NCBI RefSeq assembly: GCF_000244915.1
Contig: NZ_CM001442.1
Coordinates: 2,914,001-2,978,000 of the forward strand
Direction of reading: 5' to 3'
DNA: 64,000 nt
Source of the DNA: Bradyrhizobium sp. WSM471
GTDB taxonomy: Bacteria > Pseudomonadota > Alphaproteobacteria > Rhizobiales > Xanthobacteraceae
Part shown: piece by piece, positions 1-8,555 of the stretch
Numbering within the stretch: the stretch's first letter is position 1
Layout: every line of letters begins with the position of its first letter
Program-made: the position numbers and the translations under genes
Notes under the pieces: model-generated
What the model was told of the DNA's origin: nothing
Databases searched by the model: none
What the model saw: only the letters and a program-made list of their open reading frames with translations

Positions 1-114
1 AGGCAGCGGCTATCGAACCGATTGTGGATCGGCATTTCCGCCTTGGCGGCTTCCGCCGTTCGATGGCAGGGCGTCCGATTGGCGGGCGTTTACGTCAATC
101 CGGAGAAACATCTC

Positions 115-381
115 ATGACGAAACTGTCCAAGACTCTCATTGCCACCGCCGCGTTCGCGGTTATCGCCACATCTGCCTTCTCGGAAGCCGCCTGGGATTT
201 CAAGGCCGGCATGGCCTACATCTATGGTGGGCCCGGCAAGATGTCGGCGATGGCCATGGCCTCGACCGAGAAGAACCATGAGTCCATGATGAAGAACGCC
301 AAGAAGGTGCCTGAGCATACCGTCTTCTTCATGGACGATGGGTCGCTGGTCGGCTCGATCCGACCGGCAATTTCTACGTGA
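115..381 (+). CDS. Small exported protein, C-terminus probably frameshifted
   Basis: Reads as an 88-residue protein with an N-terminal signal peptide (hydrophobic segment about residues 7-22, ending near SAFSEA) and a short mature domain rich in Met, Lys and Gly. The start at 115 was chosen because GGAG lies 9-10 bases upstream and it puts the signal peptide at the N-terminus. No function is recognised. The last residues after GSLV look out of frame: the next frame continues RLDPTGNFYVN and stops at 386, a more natural tail than IRPAIST. A one-base loss near 346-350, or a sequencing error, would explain this. Confidence 0.6.
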   Translation: MTKLSKTLIATAAFAVIATSAFSEAAWDFKAGMAYIYGGPGKMSAMAMASTEKNHESMMKNAKKVPEHTVFFMDDGSLVGSIRPAIST

Positions 382-466
382 ACTAGGTCGATCCCCGCGT
401 AGCGGCCGCCCCTTGCGGACGGCCGGACCAGGAAACTAGTATTGGAACCGAAAGCCGGAGCGCAAA

Positions 467-1183
467 ATGACTGCCCTTTCGACAACCGATGCCGAACGGC
501 TCAAGGTCGCCTTCCAACGCTGTCGGGACATGGAGGGCCCGCTGAACGAGCAACTCCGCGCCTATGCAGATGCGGGGCGTGAAATCTTTCCGGCGTATGG
601 CGAAGCCGTCGACCGCCTCGTCACAAGGCTAGGCCAGAACGGCGGCGGCGATAACGCGCCGCGACCAGGCGAGGCAATGCCGCCTTTCATGCTGCCTGAC
701 GAGACCGGACGGCTGGTCTCGCTGCCGTCGCTACTGACGAACGGCCCGGTCGCGGTAATGTTCTTCCGCGGCCATTGGTGTCCCTATTGCCGGCTCAATG
801 TCCGCGCCGTGATCCAGGCGCAGGATCGCATCGCGGCAATGGGCGCGCAGATCGTGGCGATCATGCCGGAAACGCAGGAGTTCACCGGCGTATTCAAAGC
901 TGATTCGAGTGCGCCGTTCCCGGTGCTTACCGATCTCGATAACGGCTATGCGTTGTCTCTCAACCTGGCGATCTGGCTCGGGACGGAGATCCAGCAGCTG
1001 CTGTCCTACCAGGACATGGCGAGATTTCACGGCAACGATGGGTGGATGTTGCCGATCCCCGCCGTATTCGTGGTCGGCCGCAATGGTCTCGTGAAAGCCC
1101 GCTTCGTCGATCCTGATTTCCGCAAGCGCATGGAGATTGACGATCTGCTCGAGGCGCTCGAAAGCGCGAGCCGTGAACACTGA
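467..1183 (+). CDS. Peroxiredoxin-like protein (AhpC/TSA, thioredoxin fold)
   Basis: 238 residues. A helical N-terminal extension of about 65 residues precedes a thioredoxin-fold AhpC/TSA domain. The motif FRGHWCPYC places two cysteines at 105 and 108, a CxxC arrangement typical of the peroxiredoxin-like family that reduces peroxides with thiols in the cytoplasm. The cis-Pro loop is visible in MLPIPAVFVV. No signal peptide is present. It stands alone between a small exported protein and a convergent LysR gene, so partner reductase and regulation cannot be read from context. Family assignment is firm; the exact substrate is not known. Confidence 0.8.
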   Translation: MTALSTTDAERLKVAFQRCRDMEGPLNEQLRAYADAGREIFPAYGEAVDRLVTRLGQNGGGDNAPRPGEAMPPFMLPDETGRLVSLPSLLTNGPVAVMFFRGHWCPYCRLNVRAVIQAQDRIAAMGAQIVAIMPETQEFTGVFKADSSAPFPVLTDLDNGYALSLNLAIWLGTEIQQLLSYQDMARFHGNDGWMLPIPAVFVVGRNGLVKARFVDPDFRKRMEIDDLLEALESASREH

Positions 1184-1237
1184 GCTTCGTGCGAGGTGAG
1201 CTCTGTTCCTTCCCGTAGGGGACAGCAGCCCGCAACA

Positions 1238-2125
1238 CTATCCCGCAATCGGTCGCCAGTCCGCGCCGCGCAGCATGCGCATCACGGCGTTGGCGACCGC
1301 CGTGCGCTGGCGGCCCGCGACGCCATAGAGATTGACGGTGCGCCGCGCGTCCAGCCCTGAGACGGCGGTGCGCTTCAGGCTGTCCGGGACCGGTGAGGTG
1401 TGCGGCAGCATGGCGACGCCGATATCGGCCTCGATCAGTTCGATCAGGTCGCGTTCGCTGGAAATTTCGTGGCCGCGATCGAAGTCGATGCCGTGTTCGC
1501 GAAGGCTCGCCCCGATACGCTTGGCGTGCTCACAATAGTTGCGGACGAGCATTTGCTCGGCGCGGAGATCATCCAATTCGATGCTGCTGCACTCGGCGAG
1601 CCGATTCTCTTTGCTGACGACGAGCTCGAAAGGTTCGGTGAACAGCGGCCAGACGTCGAGACGATCCCAGGCTTCGTCGATCTCGGCGGCGATGCCGAGT
1701 TCGGCTTCGCCCTTTTTCAGGAATTCACCGACCTCGCGGCTCGAGCCGCGCAGGAAACGGAGCTCGAGCCGGTTGAACTGTCGTTTGATTTCGTTGAGGT
1801 GCGGGATGAGCAGCGCCAGATCGATCGAATGCGTCAGGGCGACCCTCAGGGCGCCGATTTCGCCGCTTCGAAACGAGGAGGCGAGCGAACGCGCACCGGC
1901 GGCGGCATCATAGCATTGCTTCAGCAGCGGATGCATGCGCTGGCCGAGCTCGGTCAATTGCGCCGCGGGGCGTTCGCGGCGAAACAGATCGCCGCCGAGC
2001 TCGGCCTCGAGCTGCTTGATCGCACGCGTCAGCGAAGGCTGCGTCACGTTGCAGTCCTCGGCGGCACGCGTGAAGTTCAAGAGTTGCGCCACCGCGAGGA
2101 AATAGCGGACCTGGTGCATTTCCAT
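1238..2125 (-). CDS. LysR-family transcriptional regulator
   Basis: 295 residues, the usual LTTR length. The N-terminal winged helix-turn-helix is clear (residues about 1-60, MEMHQVRYFLAVAQLLNFTRAAE, then TQPSLTRAIKQLEAELGGDLF), followed by a type 2 periplasmic-binding-protein-like effector domain. The sequence resembles the CynR/OxyR-like subgroup whose members often sense small oxidants or anions, but the ligand is not determinable. It is divergent from the 3-hydroxybutyrate dehydrogenase at 2311 across about 185 bases, so that gene is a candidate target as well as its own promoter. Confidence 0.87.
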   Translation of the reverse strand: MEMHQVRYFLAVAQLLNFTRAAEDCNVTQPSLTRAIKQLEAELGGDLFRRERPAAQLTELGQRMHPLLKQCYDAAAGARSLASSFRSGEIGALRVALTHSIDLALLIPHLNEIKRQFNRLELRFLRGSSREVGEFLKKGEAELGIAAEIDEAWDRLDVWPLFTEPFELVVSKENRLAECSSIELDDLRAEQMLVRNYCEHAKRIGASLREHGIDFDRGHEISSERDLIELIEADIGVAMLPHTSPVPDSLKRTAVSGLDARRTVNLYGVAGRQRTAVANAVMRMLRGADWRPIAG

Positions 2126-2310
2126 GGATCGGCTCCTGGCAAAACCGACCGGAACCTAACCGATTAGCCAGGCGAATGACATCCCGACCGTGATAGCGCG
2201 CGGGCATGGTTTCGGAAGCCAACGGGCATTTCCTTAGGAATGGGTCATCCCCCAGAGTTGGCGAAAGCCAGGGTCCGCGCGGCGCGGGCCTCATTGGAGG
2301 GATTTGCACC

Positions 2311-3135
2311 ATGAATATTCCAGTCAAACCACAGACCTCGGTATCCTCACGCGCGCTCGCCGGCAAGATTGCGCTGGTGACCGGTTCGACCAGCGGTATC
2401 GGGCTCGGCATCGCCCGAGCGCTTGCCGCAGCCGGCGCCGACATCGTGCTGAACGGCCTCGGCGCCGCTGACGAGATCGGCAGGACGCGCGAGCAGATCG
2501 CCGCCGATTTCGGCGTCAACGCCAGCTTCTCGCCGGCGGACATGACGAGGCCAAAATCCATCGCGGAGATGATTGCGGCCACCATAGCCCAATGCGGCCG
2601 GCTCGACATTCTCGTCAACAATGCCGGCATCCAGCATGTGGCGCCCCTCGATCAATTCCCGGTCGAGAAGTGGGACCAGATCCTGGCGATCAACCTGTCG
2701 TCGGCCTTCCACACCACCCGAGTTGCGCTGCCGGCCATGCGCAAGAATGGGTTTGGCCGGATCATCAACATTTTCTCGAGCCATGGCCTGGTCGGATCAC
2801 CGTTCAAGGCCGCCTATGTCGCCGCTAAACACGGCATCCTCGGGCTCACCAAGGTGACGGCACTCGAGACGGCTGAAGAAGGCATCACCTGCAACGCGAT
2901 CTGCCCCGGTTACGTCTACACGCCGCTGGTCGAGGCGCAGATCGACGGGCAGGCGAAAGCACACGGCATCTCGCGCGACCAGGTGATCCACGATGTGCTG
3001 CTGGCGCAGCAGCCGAACAAGCGCTTCTCGACGGTCGAAGAGCTCGGCGCGCTCGCCGTGTTTCTGTCGACCGATGCGGCGGCCACGATCACCGGGATTG
3101 CGTTGCCCGTCGACGGAGGCTGGACCGCGCATTGA
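2311..3135 (+). CDS. bdhA: 3-hydroxybutyrate dehydrogenase (SDR family)
   Basis: 274-residue classical short-chain dehydrogenase. The nucleotide-binding motif GSTSGIGLG, the NNAG motif, the catalytic YVAAKHG (YxxxK) and the C-terminal AVFLSTDAAATITG-type region match D-beta-hydroxybutyrate dehydrogenases, which interconvert 3-hydroxybutyrate and acetoacetate with NAD in polyhydroxybutyrate turnover. The start at 2311 has GGAGG ideally spaced upstream; the open frame extends to 2206 but the extension lacks conserved content. The patatin gene follows within about 70 bases, so the two probably form an operon concerned with storage-polymer or lipid degradation. Confidence 0.87.
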   Translation: MNIPVKPQTSVSSRALAGKIALVTGSTSGIGLGIARALAAAGADIVLNGLGAADEIGRTREQIAADFGVNASFSPADMTRPKSIAEMIAATIAQCGRLDILVNNAGIQHVAPLDQFPVEKWDQILAINLSSAFHTTRVALPAMRKNGFGRIINIFSSHGLVGSPFKAAYVAAKHGILGLTKVTALETAEEGITCNAICPGYVYTPLVEAQIDGQAKAHGISRDQVIHDVLLAQQPNKRFSTVEELGALAVFLSTDAAATITGIALPVDGGWTAH

Positions 3136-3204
3136 AGGCGAATGCGTAACAAACGATCGCGAGGAACGAACATGGCAAGGATACGGGCTCTCAGGGAGCA
3201 GGAT

Positions 3205-4350
3205 ATGAACGGTGTGAAGCGCGATACCAGCGCGTCGAAGGATCTGCCCGGCCAGGTGGTGCTGGTGCTTCAGGGCGGCGGTGCGCTCGGGTCCTATCAG
3301 GCCGGGGTGTACCAGGCACTGCACGAGGCCGGCATCGAGCCGGACTGGATCATCGGCACCTCGATCGGCGCCATCAATGCCTGCCTCATTGCGGGCAACG
3401 CGCCTGATCAGCGGCTGCAGCGCCTGAAGGAGTTCTGGAAACGAATGGAGCAAAATCCGGTCTGGAATCTGCGCACCGCGTTTCCCGGCTTCAACGAAAA
3501 GCTCGCCTATTGGTCGACCGTGACCCACGGCATTCCCGGTTTCTTTCGCCCCAATCCATTGGCGCATGCGGGCGATTCCTATCCGCTCGGAGCCGATCAC
3601 GCGGGCTTCTATTCGACGGCGCCGCTGGAGCGGACGCTGCTCGAGCTCGTCGATTTCGGCCGGATCAATCGCTGCGCGCCACGATTGACGGTCGGTGCCG
3701 CTCACGTCCGCAGTAGCCAGATGCGCTATTTCGACAGCCGCGACGGCGAGCTGACGGTGAAGCATGTCATGGCGTCAGGCGCGCTGCCGCCGGCGTTTCC
3801 GGCCGTGCGCATCGACGGCGAGCTCTATTGGGACGGCGGCATCCTGTCCAACACGCCGACGGAAGCGGTCTTCGACGACAATCCGCGCAAAGACTCGCTG
3901 ATCTTCGCCGTACACCTATGGAACCCCGTCGGCGCCGAGCCGACCACCATGGCGGAGGTGCTGAACCGGCACAAGGATGTGCAATATTCCAGCCGGATCG
4001 CGAGCCAGATCGCGCGCCAGCAGCAAGCCCATCGCCTGCGCCACGTCATCAACCAGCTCGCCGCGCGACTGCCCGAGGGCGAGCGCAGCGATCCGGCCGT
4101 GAGGGAGTTGACCAGCTACGGCTGCCCGACCAGGATGCATGTCGTGCGCCTGCTTGCGCCGCAGCTCGACCGCGAGAGCCACACCAAGGATATCGACTTC
4201 AGTCCGTCCGGCATCATGCGGCGCTGGGATGCCGGCTATTCGCACACCAAGTCCGTGCTGGAGCGAAGGCCGTGGGTTGGCGAGTTCGATCCGCTCGCGG
4301 GCGTGGTGCTGCACGAACATATGGACGTCATGCCGATTGCGGCGGAGTAA
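3205..4350 (+). CDS. Patatin-like phospholipase
   Basis: 381 residues from this start. The patatin catalytic apparatus is complete: oxyanion-hole loop GGGALG (about 24-29), nucleophile elbow GTSIG with Ser at about 53, and a DGG catalytic-dyad motif in YWDGGILS. A C-terminal extension typical of DUF3734-type patatins follows. The role is probably acyl-ester hydrolysis in the cytoplasm, consistent with its place right after 3-hydroxybutyrate dehydrogenase. Starts at 3172 (GAGG, 7-base spacing) and 3205 (AGGGAG, similar spacing) are both credible; 3205 keeps the N-terminus compact. A small palindrome lies 11 bases after the stop. Confidence 0.85.
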   Translation: MNGVKRDTSASKDLPGQVVLVLQGGGALGSYQAGVYQALHEAGIEPDWIIGTSIGAINACLIAGNAPDQRLQRLKEFWKRMEQNPVWNLRTAFPGFNEKLAYWSTVTHGIPGFFRPNPLAHAGDSYPLGADHAGFYSTAPLERTLLELVDFGRINRCAPRLTVGAAHVRSSQMRYFDSRDGELTVKHVMASGALPPAFPAVRIDGELYWDGGILSNTPTEAVFDDNPRKDSLIFAVHLWNPVGAEPTTMAEVLNRHKDVQYSSRIASQIARQQQAHRLRHVINQLAARLPEGERSDPAVRELTSYGCPTRMHVVRLLAPQLDRESHTKDIDFSPSGIMRRWDAGYSHTKSVLERRPWVGEFDPLAGVVLHEHMDVMPIAAE

Positions 4351-4360
4351 GGGCTTCGTC

Positions 4361-4383
4361 CGTCATTGCTTCTCGCAGTGACG
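4361..4383. repeat. Truncated palindromic repeat / possible terminator
   Basis: CGTCATTGC and GCAGTGACG form a hairpin with a 5-base loop just after the patatin stop. The outer arms match the ends of the longer palindromic element at 9640-9726, so this looks like a shortened copy. It could stop transcription before the next gene, although no T-tract follows. Confidence 0.5.
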
Positions 4384-4438
4384 ATTTCACGGGAAGGCAG
4401 TCCGGGTTATTGTCGCCCGCTGTCTTCGTCGCGAGGCC

Positions 4439-5425
4439 TTGCAATTGGTCGCTGAGAGAGATCTGGAATCTGCCCTCGATCATGTCCGCGCCGATGCGGC
4501 GGGACCGGTCGCCGGCGTGTTCGGTCCTGACACGGTGACCTGGCAGATCGATCGCGAGGCCGTGATCTTTCTCGGCGCCGGTCGCGCGCTGTTGCTGCAG
4601 CTGGCGCATCCCTGGGTCGCCGCCGCCATCGCCGAGCATTCGAAAACCTTTGCTGATCCGATCGGACGATTTCACCGTACCTTCGACATCGTCTTTGCCA
4701 TGGTGTTCGGCTCGCTTGACCGCGCGCTGTTATCGTCGCGGCAATTGCACCGGCGCCACAGCATGATCGTCGGCGAGATGCCGGAGACCGTCGGTCCGTT
4801 CGCGGCAGGCTCGCGCTACTGTGCCAACGATATCCCGTCGCTGCGCTGGGTTCATGCAACGCTGGTCGAGACCGCGCTGATGGCGCATGATCTGGTTTTG
4901 CCGCCGCTCTCGGCGGAGGAGCGCGAACGCTACTGGACCGAGAGCCGGCTGTTCGGTGCCCTGTTCGGATTGACGGCGCACGATCTGCCGGCGGACTGGT
5001 CGGGCTTCGCGGCCTACACCGCGGCAATGACGCAGTCGGACACGCTGACTGTCAGTCCGGCGGCGCGCGAGATTGCCGCGCAGATCTTTGGTGGCGCGCG
5101 CCCGTGGTTGCGTCCGCCGCGCTGGTATCGCGCGCTCACGGGAAGCCTGCTGCCGGAACGCCTGCGTGTGGGATTCGGGTTCGAGCTTGATGAGCGCGAC
5201 ACCAGATCCGCCGAGAACGCGCTGCAATGGATACGGAGGGTCTATCCAAGATTGCCAGACCGGCTGCGCTACGTCGGTCCCTACCAGGAAGCGCAAGCGC
5301 GGCTGCGCGGCGAACCGCAGCCCGACTGGATGACACGGTGCCTCAACAGGATCTGGATCGGCCGCCCGCAGATGGATCGGCGCGGCAAGGAACGAAGTGC
5401 TCCGCCCCTAACCCCGTCATCCTGA
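4439..5425 (+). CDS. Oxygenase MpaB family protein (DUF2236)
   Basis: About 328 residues, all-helical, matching the MpaB/DUF2236 family (VTWQIDREAVIFLGAGRALLLQ and the WVHATLVETALMAHDLVL region). Family members bind b-type haem; relatives include latex-clearing proteins and fungal MpaB, which cleave prenyl chains oxidatively, but most bacterial members have unknown substrates. The frame opens with TTG at 4439 and no strong ribosome site is seen, so the true start may be somewhat downstream. Not clearly linked to neighbours. Family call is good; reaction unknown. Confidence 0.72.
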   Translation: MQLVAERDLESALDHVRADAAGPVAGVFGPDTVTWQIDREAVIFLGAGRALLLQLAHPWVAAAIAEHSKTFADPIGRFHRTFDIVFAMVFGSLDRALLSSRQLHRRHSMIVGEMPETVGPFAAGSRYCANDIPSLRWVHATLVETALMAHDLVLPPLSAEERERYWTESRLFGALFGLTAHDLPADWSGFAAYTAAMTQSDTLTVSPAAREIAAQIFGGARPWLRPPRWYRALTGSLLPERLRVGFGFELDERDTRSAENALQWIRRVYPRLPDRLRYVGPYQEAQARLRGEPQPDWMTRCLNRIWIGRPQMDRRGKERSAPPLTPSS

Positions 5426-5549
5426 GGTGCGAGGCTTGCGATGCGACTGCATCGCAAGGGGAGCCTCGAAGGATGCACGGCCCCGTTGCTGCAGCCGGGC
5501 CGTCGCCCTTCGAGGGCCGCTGAAGAAGCGGCCACCTCAGGGTGACGGG
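5415..5549. repeat. Palindromic intergenic repeat, CGTCATCCTGAGG family
   Basis: A long imperfect palindrome starting CGTCATCCTGAGG and ending CCTCAGGGTGACGG, with inner palindromes (GCGATGC...GCATCGC and GAGCCTCGAAGGATG...CGCCCTTCGAGG). The same ends recur at 43064-43195 and, in part, at 47400-47510. It begins inside the last codons of the upstream gene and lies between two convergent genes. Confidence 0.75.
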
Positions 5550-5563
5550 AGATGGAGTGGCGC

Positions 5564-6979
5564 TCACACCGCCGCCAGCTTCCGGTACAGCGCGTTGTAG
5601 CTGCCGGCCGGGATGCTCCAGGAGAACGACCGTCCCATCGCGCTGCGACGCATGGTGTCGAGTTGGTCCTGCGCCATGAAGGCGGAGAACGCCCGGCGGA
5701 CGCCGCCGAGGAAGGATTCGTGCGAAGGCTTTGAGAACAGGAAGCCGGTTTCGCCGTCGGTGATGGTCTCGGCGAGGCCGCCGGTCTGGTGGCCGATCGG
5801 CAGCGAGCCGAAGCGCTGGGCGTACATCTGGCTGAGCCCGCAGGGCTCGAAGCGTGACGGCATCAATGTGAAGTCGCTACCGGCGAAGATGCGGCGCGCC
5901 TGGGCCTCGTTGAAGCCGATCACGACCCCGATCGCGTCAGGCCGCCGGCGATGCGCGTCGATCAGCGCCTGCTCGAGCGCCGGCTCGCCGGAGCCGGTGA
6001 CCACGATCTGCCCGCCGGCATCGACGATCTCGTCGGCCGCCGCCAGCACGAGGTCGATGCCCTTCTGGTGCACCAGCCGGGCGACGATGCCGAACATCGG
6101 GCCGCGCGACACCGCAAGCCCAAACTGCTTGCGCACATAGTCCGCATTGGCCTTCTTGCCGATCCAGTCGCCGGCGCCGAACTGCTGGGCAAGCTGGGCG
6201 CAGGAACGCGGGTCCCAGCTCTCGTCGATGCCGTTGAGGATGCCGGTGAGCTCGGCCGCGTCGGAGCGGACTCGAAGCAGGCCTTCGAGACCGCAGCCGA
6301 ATTCATCCGTGGTGATCTCCCGCGCGTAGGTGCCGCTGACGGTGGTGAGATGCGAGGCGTAGACCAGCCCGGCCTTGAGGAAGGAGAGCTGGTCGTAGAA
6401 CTCGACGCCGTCGATGTGGAAGGAGCTCTCCGGTGCGCCGATCCGCCGCAGCGAGTCCTTCGGGAAGAGGCCCTGATAGGCGAGGTTGTGAATGGTCAGG
6501 ATCGACGGCAGCTTGGAGCCGCGCCAGGCGAGGTAGGCCGGCACGAGCGAAGCCTGCCAGTCATTGGCATGGATCAGGTCTGCTGCCCAATCCTTGTCCA
6601 GCGTGCCCATGGCCAGCTCAGCGGCGGCCGAGGCAAAGCGCGCGAAACGGATGTCGTTGTCGGGCCAGTCGCGCCCGGACTCGTCGCCATAGGGGTTGCC
6701 AGGCCGGTCGTAGAGTTGCGAGCACAACAGCACATAGACCGGCAGGCCGTCCTTGGTCGCGGCGCGGCCGAGCGAGCAGGCCGGCATCTCCGCGAACGCC
6801 GGACAGCGGCCAACGACCTGAATATGCGTGAGTTGTTCGATGATGTCGCGATAGCCGGGCAACATGACCCGGATGTCGGCGAAAGGACGAAGGGCTCGGG
6901 GGAGTGCAGCGGAAACGGCTCCAAGTCCGCCGACGCGGACAAAGTCGTCCATTTCTGTCGTAACGAACAAGACCCTCAA
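5564..6979 (-). CDS. glgA: Glycogen synthase, GT5 family, with Arg in place of the KTGGL lysine
   Basis: 471 residues, the normal bacterial GlgA length. The GT5 catalytic domain and GT1-like C-terminal domain are both present: HANDWQASLVPAYL, ILTIHNLAYQG, the ARLVHQKGID loop (Arg and Lys binding ADP-glucose phosphates) and PSRFEPCGLSQMY. It would add glucose from ADP-glucose to alpha-1,4-glucan. The N-terminal KTGGL motif reads RVGGL, so the usual Lys15 is Arg. The start is TTG with AGAGGG about 9 bases upstream. No glgB, glgC, glgP or glgX is nearby, so this is an orphan copy. Confidence 0.85.
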   Translation of the reverse strand: MRVLFVTTEMDDFVRVGGLGAVSAALPRALRPFADIRVMLPGYRDIIEQLTHIQVVGRCPAFAEMPACSLGRAATKDGLPVYVLLCSQLYDRPGNPYGDESGRDWPDNDIRFARFASAAAELAMGTLDKDWAADLIHANDWQASLVPAYLAWRGSKLPSILTIHNLAYQGLFPKDSLRRIGAPESSFHIDGVEFYDQLSFLKAGLVYASHLTTVSGTYAREITTDEFGCGLEGLLRVRSDAAELTGILNGIDESWDPRSCAQLAQQFGAGDWIGKKANADYVRKQFGLAVSRGPMFGIVARLVHQKGIDLVLAAADEIVDAGGQIVVTGSGEPALEQALIDAHRRRPDAIGVVIGFNEAQARRIFAGSDFTLMPSRFEPCGLSQMYAQRFGSLPIGHQTGGLAETITDGETGFLFSKPSHESFLGGVRRAFSAFMAQDQLDTMRRSAMGRSFSWSIPAGSYNALYRKLAAV

Positions 6980-7174
6980 GAACTGCTGCCCTCTGCCGGA
7001 GCCCGATTGCTGCTATGCAAGAACGGGTCCAGTTGCCCTGGAATTCCCAAGCCCGCCCGCGAGACGTGTCTGTTCGGTAAAGACTTTCCTACTCAGCCGC
7101 CGCCCTCTAGGGTCGGCGCACTAACAACAGAGAACTTCGATAAGTTCCTAAGTGACTCGAGGACGCAAGCAGGC

Positions 7175-8371
7175 ATGCAGCTATCAGATAAGCATGAGAG
7201 GACCACGACAAAGGCCTTCGCCGGCCTCAGGGTCCTGGATTTTTCGACCACCATCGCCGGTCCCCATTGTGCGCGGATGCTCGCCGACATGGGCGCCGAG
7301 GTCATCAAGATCGAGACCGACGGCGGCGAGACGATGCGGACCCGGCCGCCGCTGCGCAAGGGCTGCAGCACCGTTTTCGGCCAGCTCAACGTCGGCAAGA
7401 AGAGCGTCGTGCTCGACCTCAAGTCTGAGGACGGCAAGGAGGCGGTTCGCCGGCTGGCCGCGACTGCCGACATCCTGGTCGAGAATTTTCGCCCCGGCGT
7501 GATGCATCGGCTGCGGCTCGACTATGACAGACTGCGCGCCGTCAACCCGAAGCTGATCTACTGCTCGATCTCGGGCTACGGCCAGAGCGGCCCGTCGGCC
7601 GAGCTGCCGGCCTATGCGCCGGTGATCCATGCAGCCTCCGGCTACGACATGGCGCATCTCGCCTACCAGCCCGGTCGCAGCCGCCCGGATTATTGCGGCA
7701 TCTACCATGCCGACGTCGTCACCGGCACCTACGGGTTTGGCGCGATCGCGTCGGCGCTCTACCAGCGGACCCTGACCGGGCTCGGCCAGCACATCGACGT
7801 TTCCATGCTGGAATCGATGCTGACGCTGACATTGATCGAGTTGCAGAACTCGCAGTTCACCGTGAAGCCGCCGCCGCGCCCGATGTTCGGCCCGACCGAG
7901 ACGGCAAGCGGTTATGTCATGATCACGGTTGCAAGCGAAAAGACGTTCAAGGGACTGATGGGCGTGATCGGCCGCCCCGAATGGATCTCCGATCCGCGCT
8001 TCTCCACCTATGCCGCGCGTCGCGATAATTGGGCCGACTTGATGGACGGTGTCGAGGCCTGGTCGCGGCAGCTCTCGACCGATGTCTGTCTTGTCGCGCT
8101 AGGTGCGGCGGGCGTGCCGGCGTCGGCCTACCGCACTGTGTCCGAGGCACTGGCCGATCCGCAGCTTACGCATCGTGAGGCGCTCTCGTCTGTGGAGGAC
8201 GAAGGCGGCACGTTCCAGGTCCTCAATCTGCCGTTCCGGATGTCCGGTGCCGACACGGCGCCGGCCAGGACGATGGCCGTGCTTGGCGAGCACACCGACC
8301 GGCTGCGCGCGGAGATCGGGCTCACCGACAATGCGCCAATTCCGTCAGGCAAAACAGCCGTGCAAGGCTGA
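7175..8371 (+). CDS. Class III CoA-transferase (CaiB/BaiF family)
   Basis: 398 residues. The N-terminal segment GLRVLDFSTTIAGPHCARMLADMGAEVIKIE is diagnostic of CaiB/BaiF transferases; the predicted catalytic Asp is residue 180 in IYHADVVTG, and GQHIDVSMLESML is also conserved. Such enzymes move CoA between carboxylic acids (formyl-CoA:oxalate, carnitine, racemase-type relatives). The same frame is open back to 5951 but that stretch is antisense to glgA and carries no domain, so the start at 7175 was taken. The alcohol dehydrogenase follows after 184 bases. Substrate unknown. Confidence 0.85.
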   Translation: MQLSDKHERTTTKAFAGLRVLDFSTTIAGPHCARMLADMGAEVIKIETDGGETMRTRPPLRKGCSTVFGQLNVGKKSVVLDLKSEDGKEAVRRLAATADILVENFRPGVMHRLRLDYDRLRAVNPKLIYCSISGYGQSGPSAELPAYAPVIHAASGYDMAHLAYQPGRSRPDYCGIYHADVVTGTYGFGAIASALYQRTLTGLGQHIDVSMLESMLTLTLIELQNSQFTVKPPPRPMFGPTETASGYVMITVASEKTFKGLMGVIGRPEWISDPRFSTYAARRDNWADLMDGVEAWSRQLSTDVCLVALGAAGVPASAYRTVSEALADPQLTHREALSSVEDEGGTFQVLNLPFRMSGADTAPARTMAVLGEHTDRLRAEIGLTDNAPIPSGKTAVQG

Positions 8372-8555
8372 GGGCAAGTCTCACGGCAAATCTGAGGGGA
8401 AGGCTGATGGATACCACGCTGCGGCATGCAATGCGGCCGTGCGCGTGGCCGGCTTGCCATCGTCCGTCAGCCTAAATTAGACAGGTCCGCGTTTGTCTCG
8501 TCCTGCCGCCCATGGCATGGTGGCGACGACAAGAAAAGTATCCGGGAGGACGCCA

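Noticed and set aside
5951..7174. An 806-residue frame that extends the CoA-transferase upstream through the glgA region
   Set aside because: The extra part is antisense to glgA, has Arg/His/Asp-rich low-complexity composition, and the conserved CaiB N-terminus begins at 7175.
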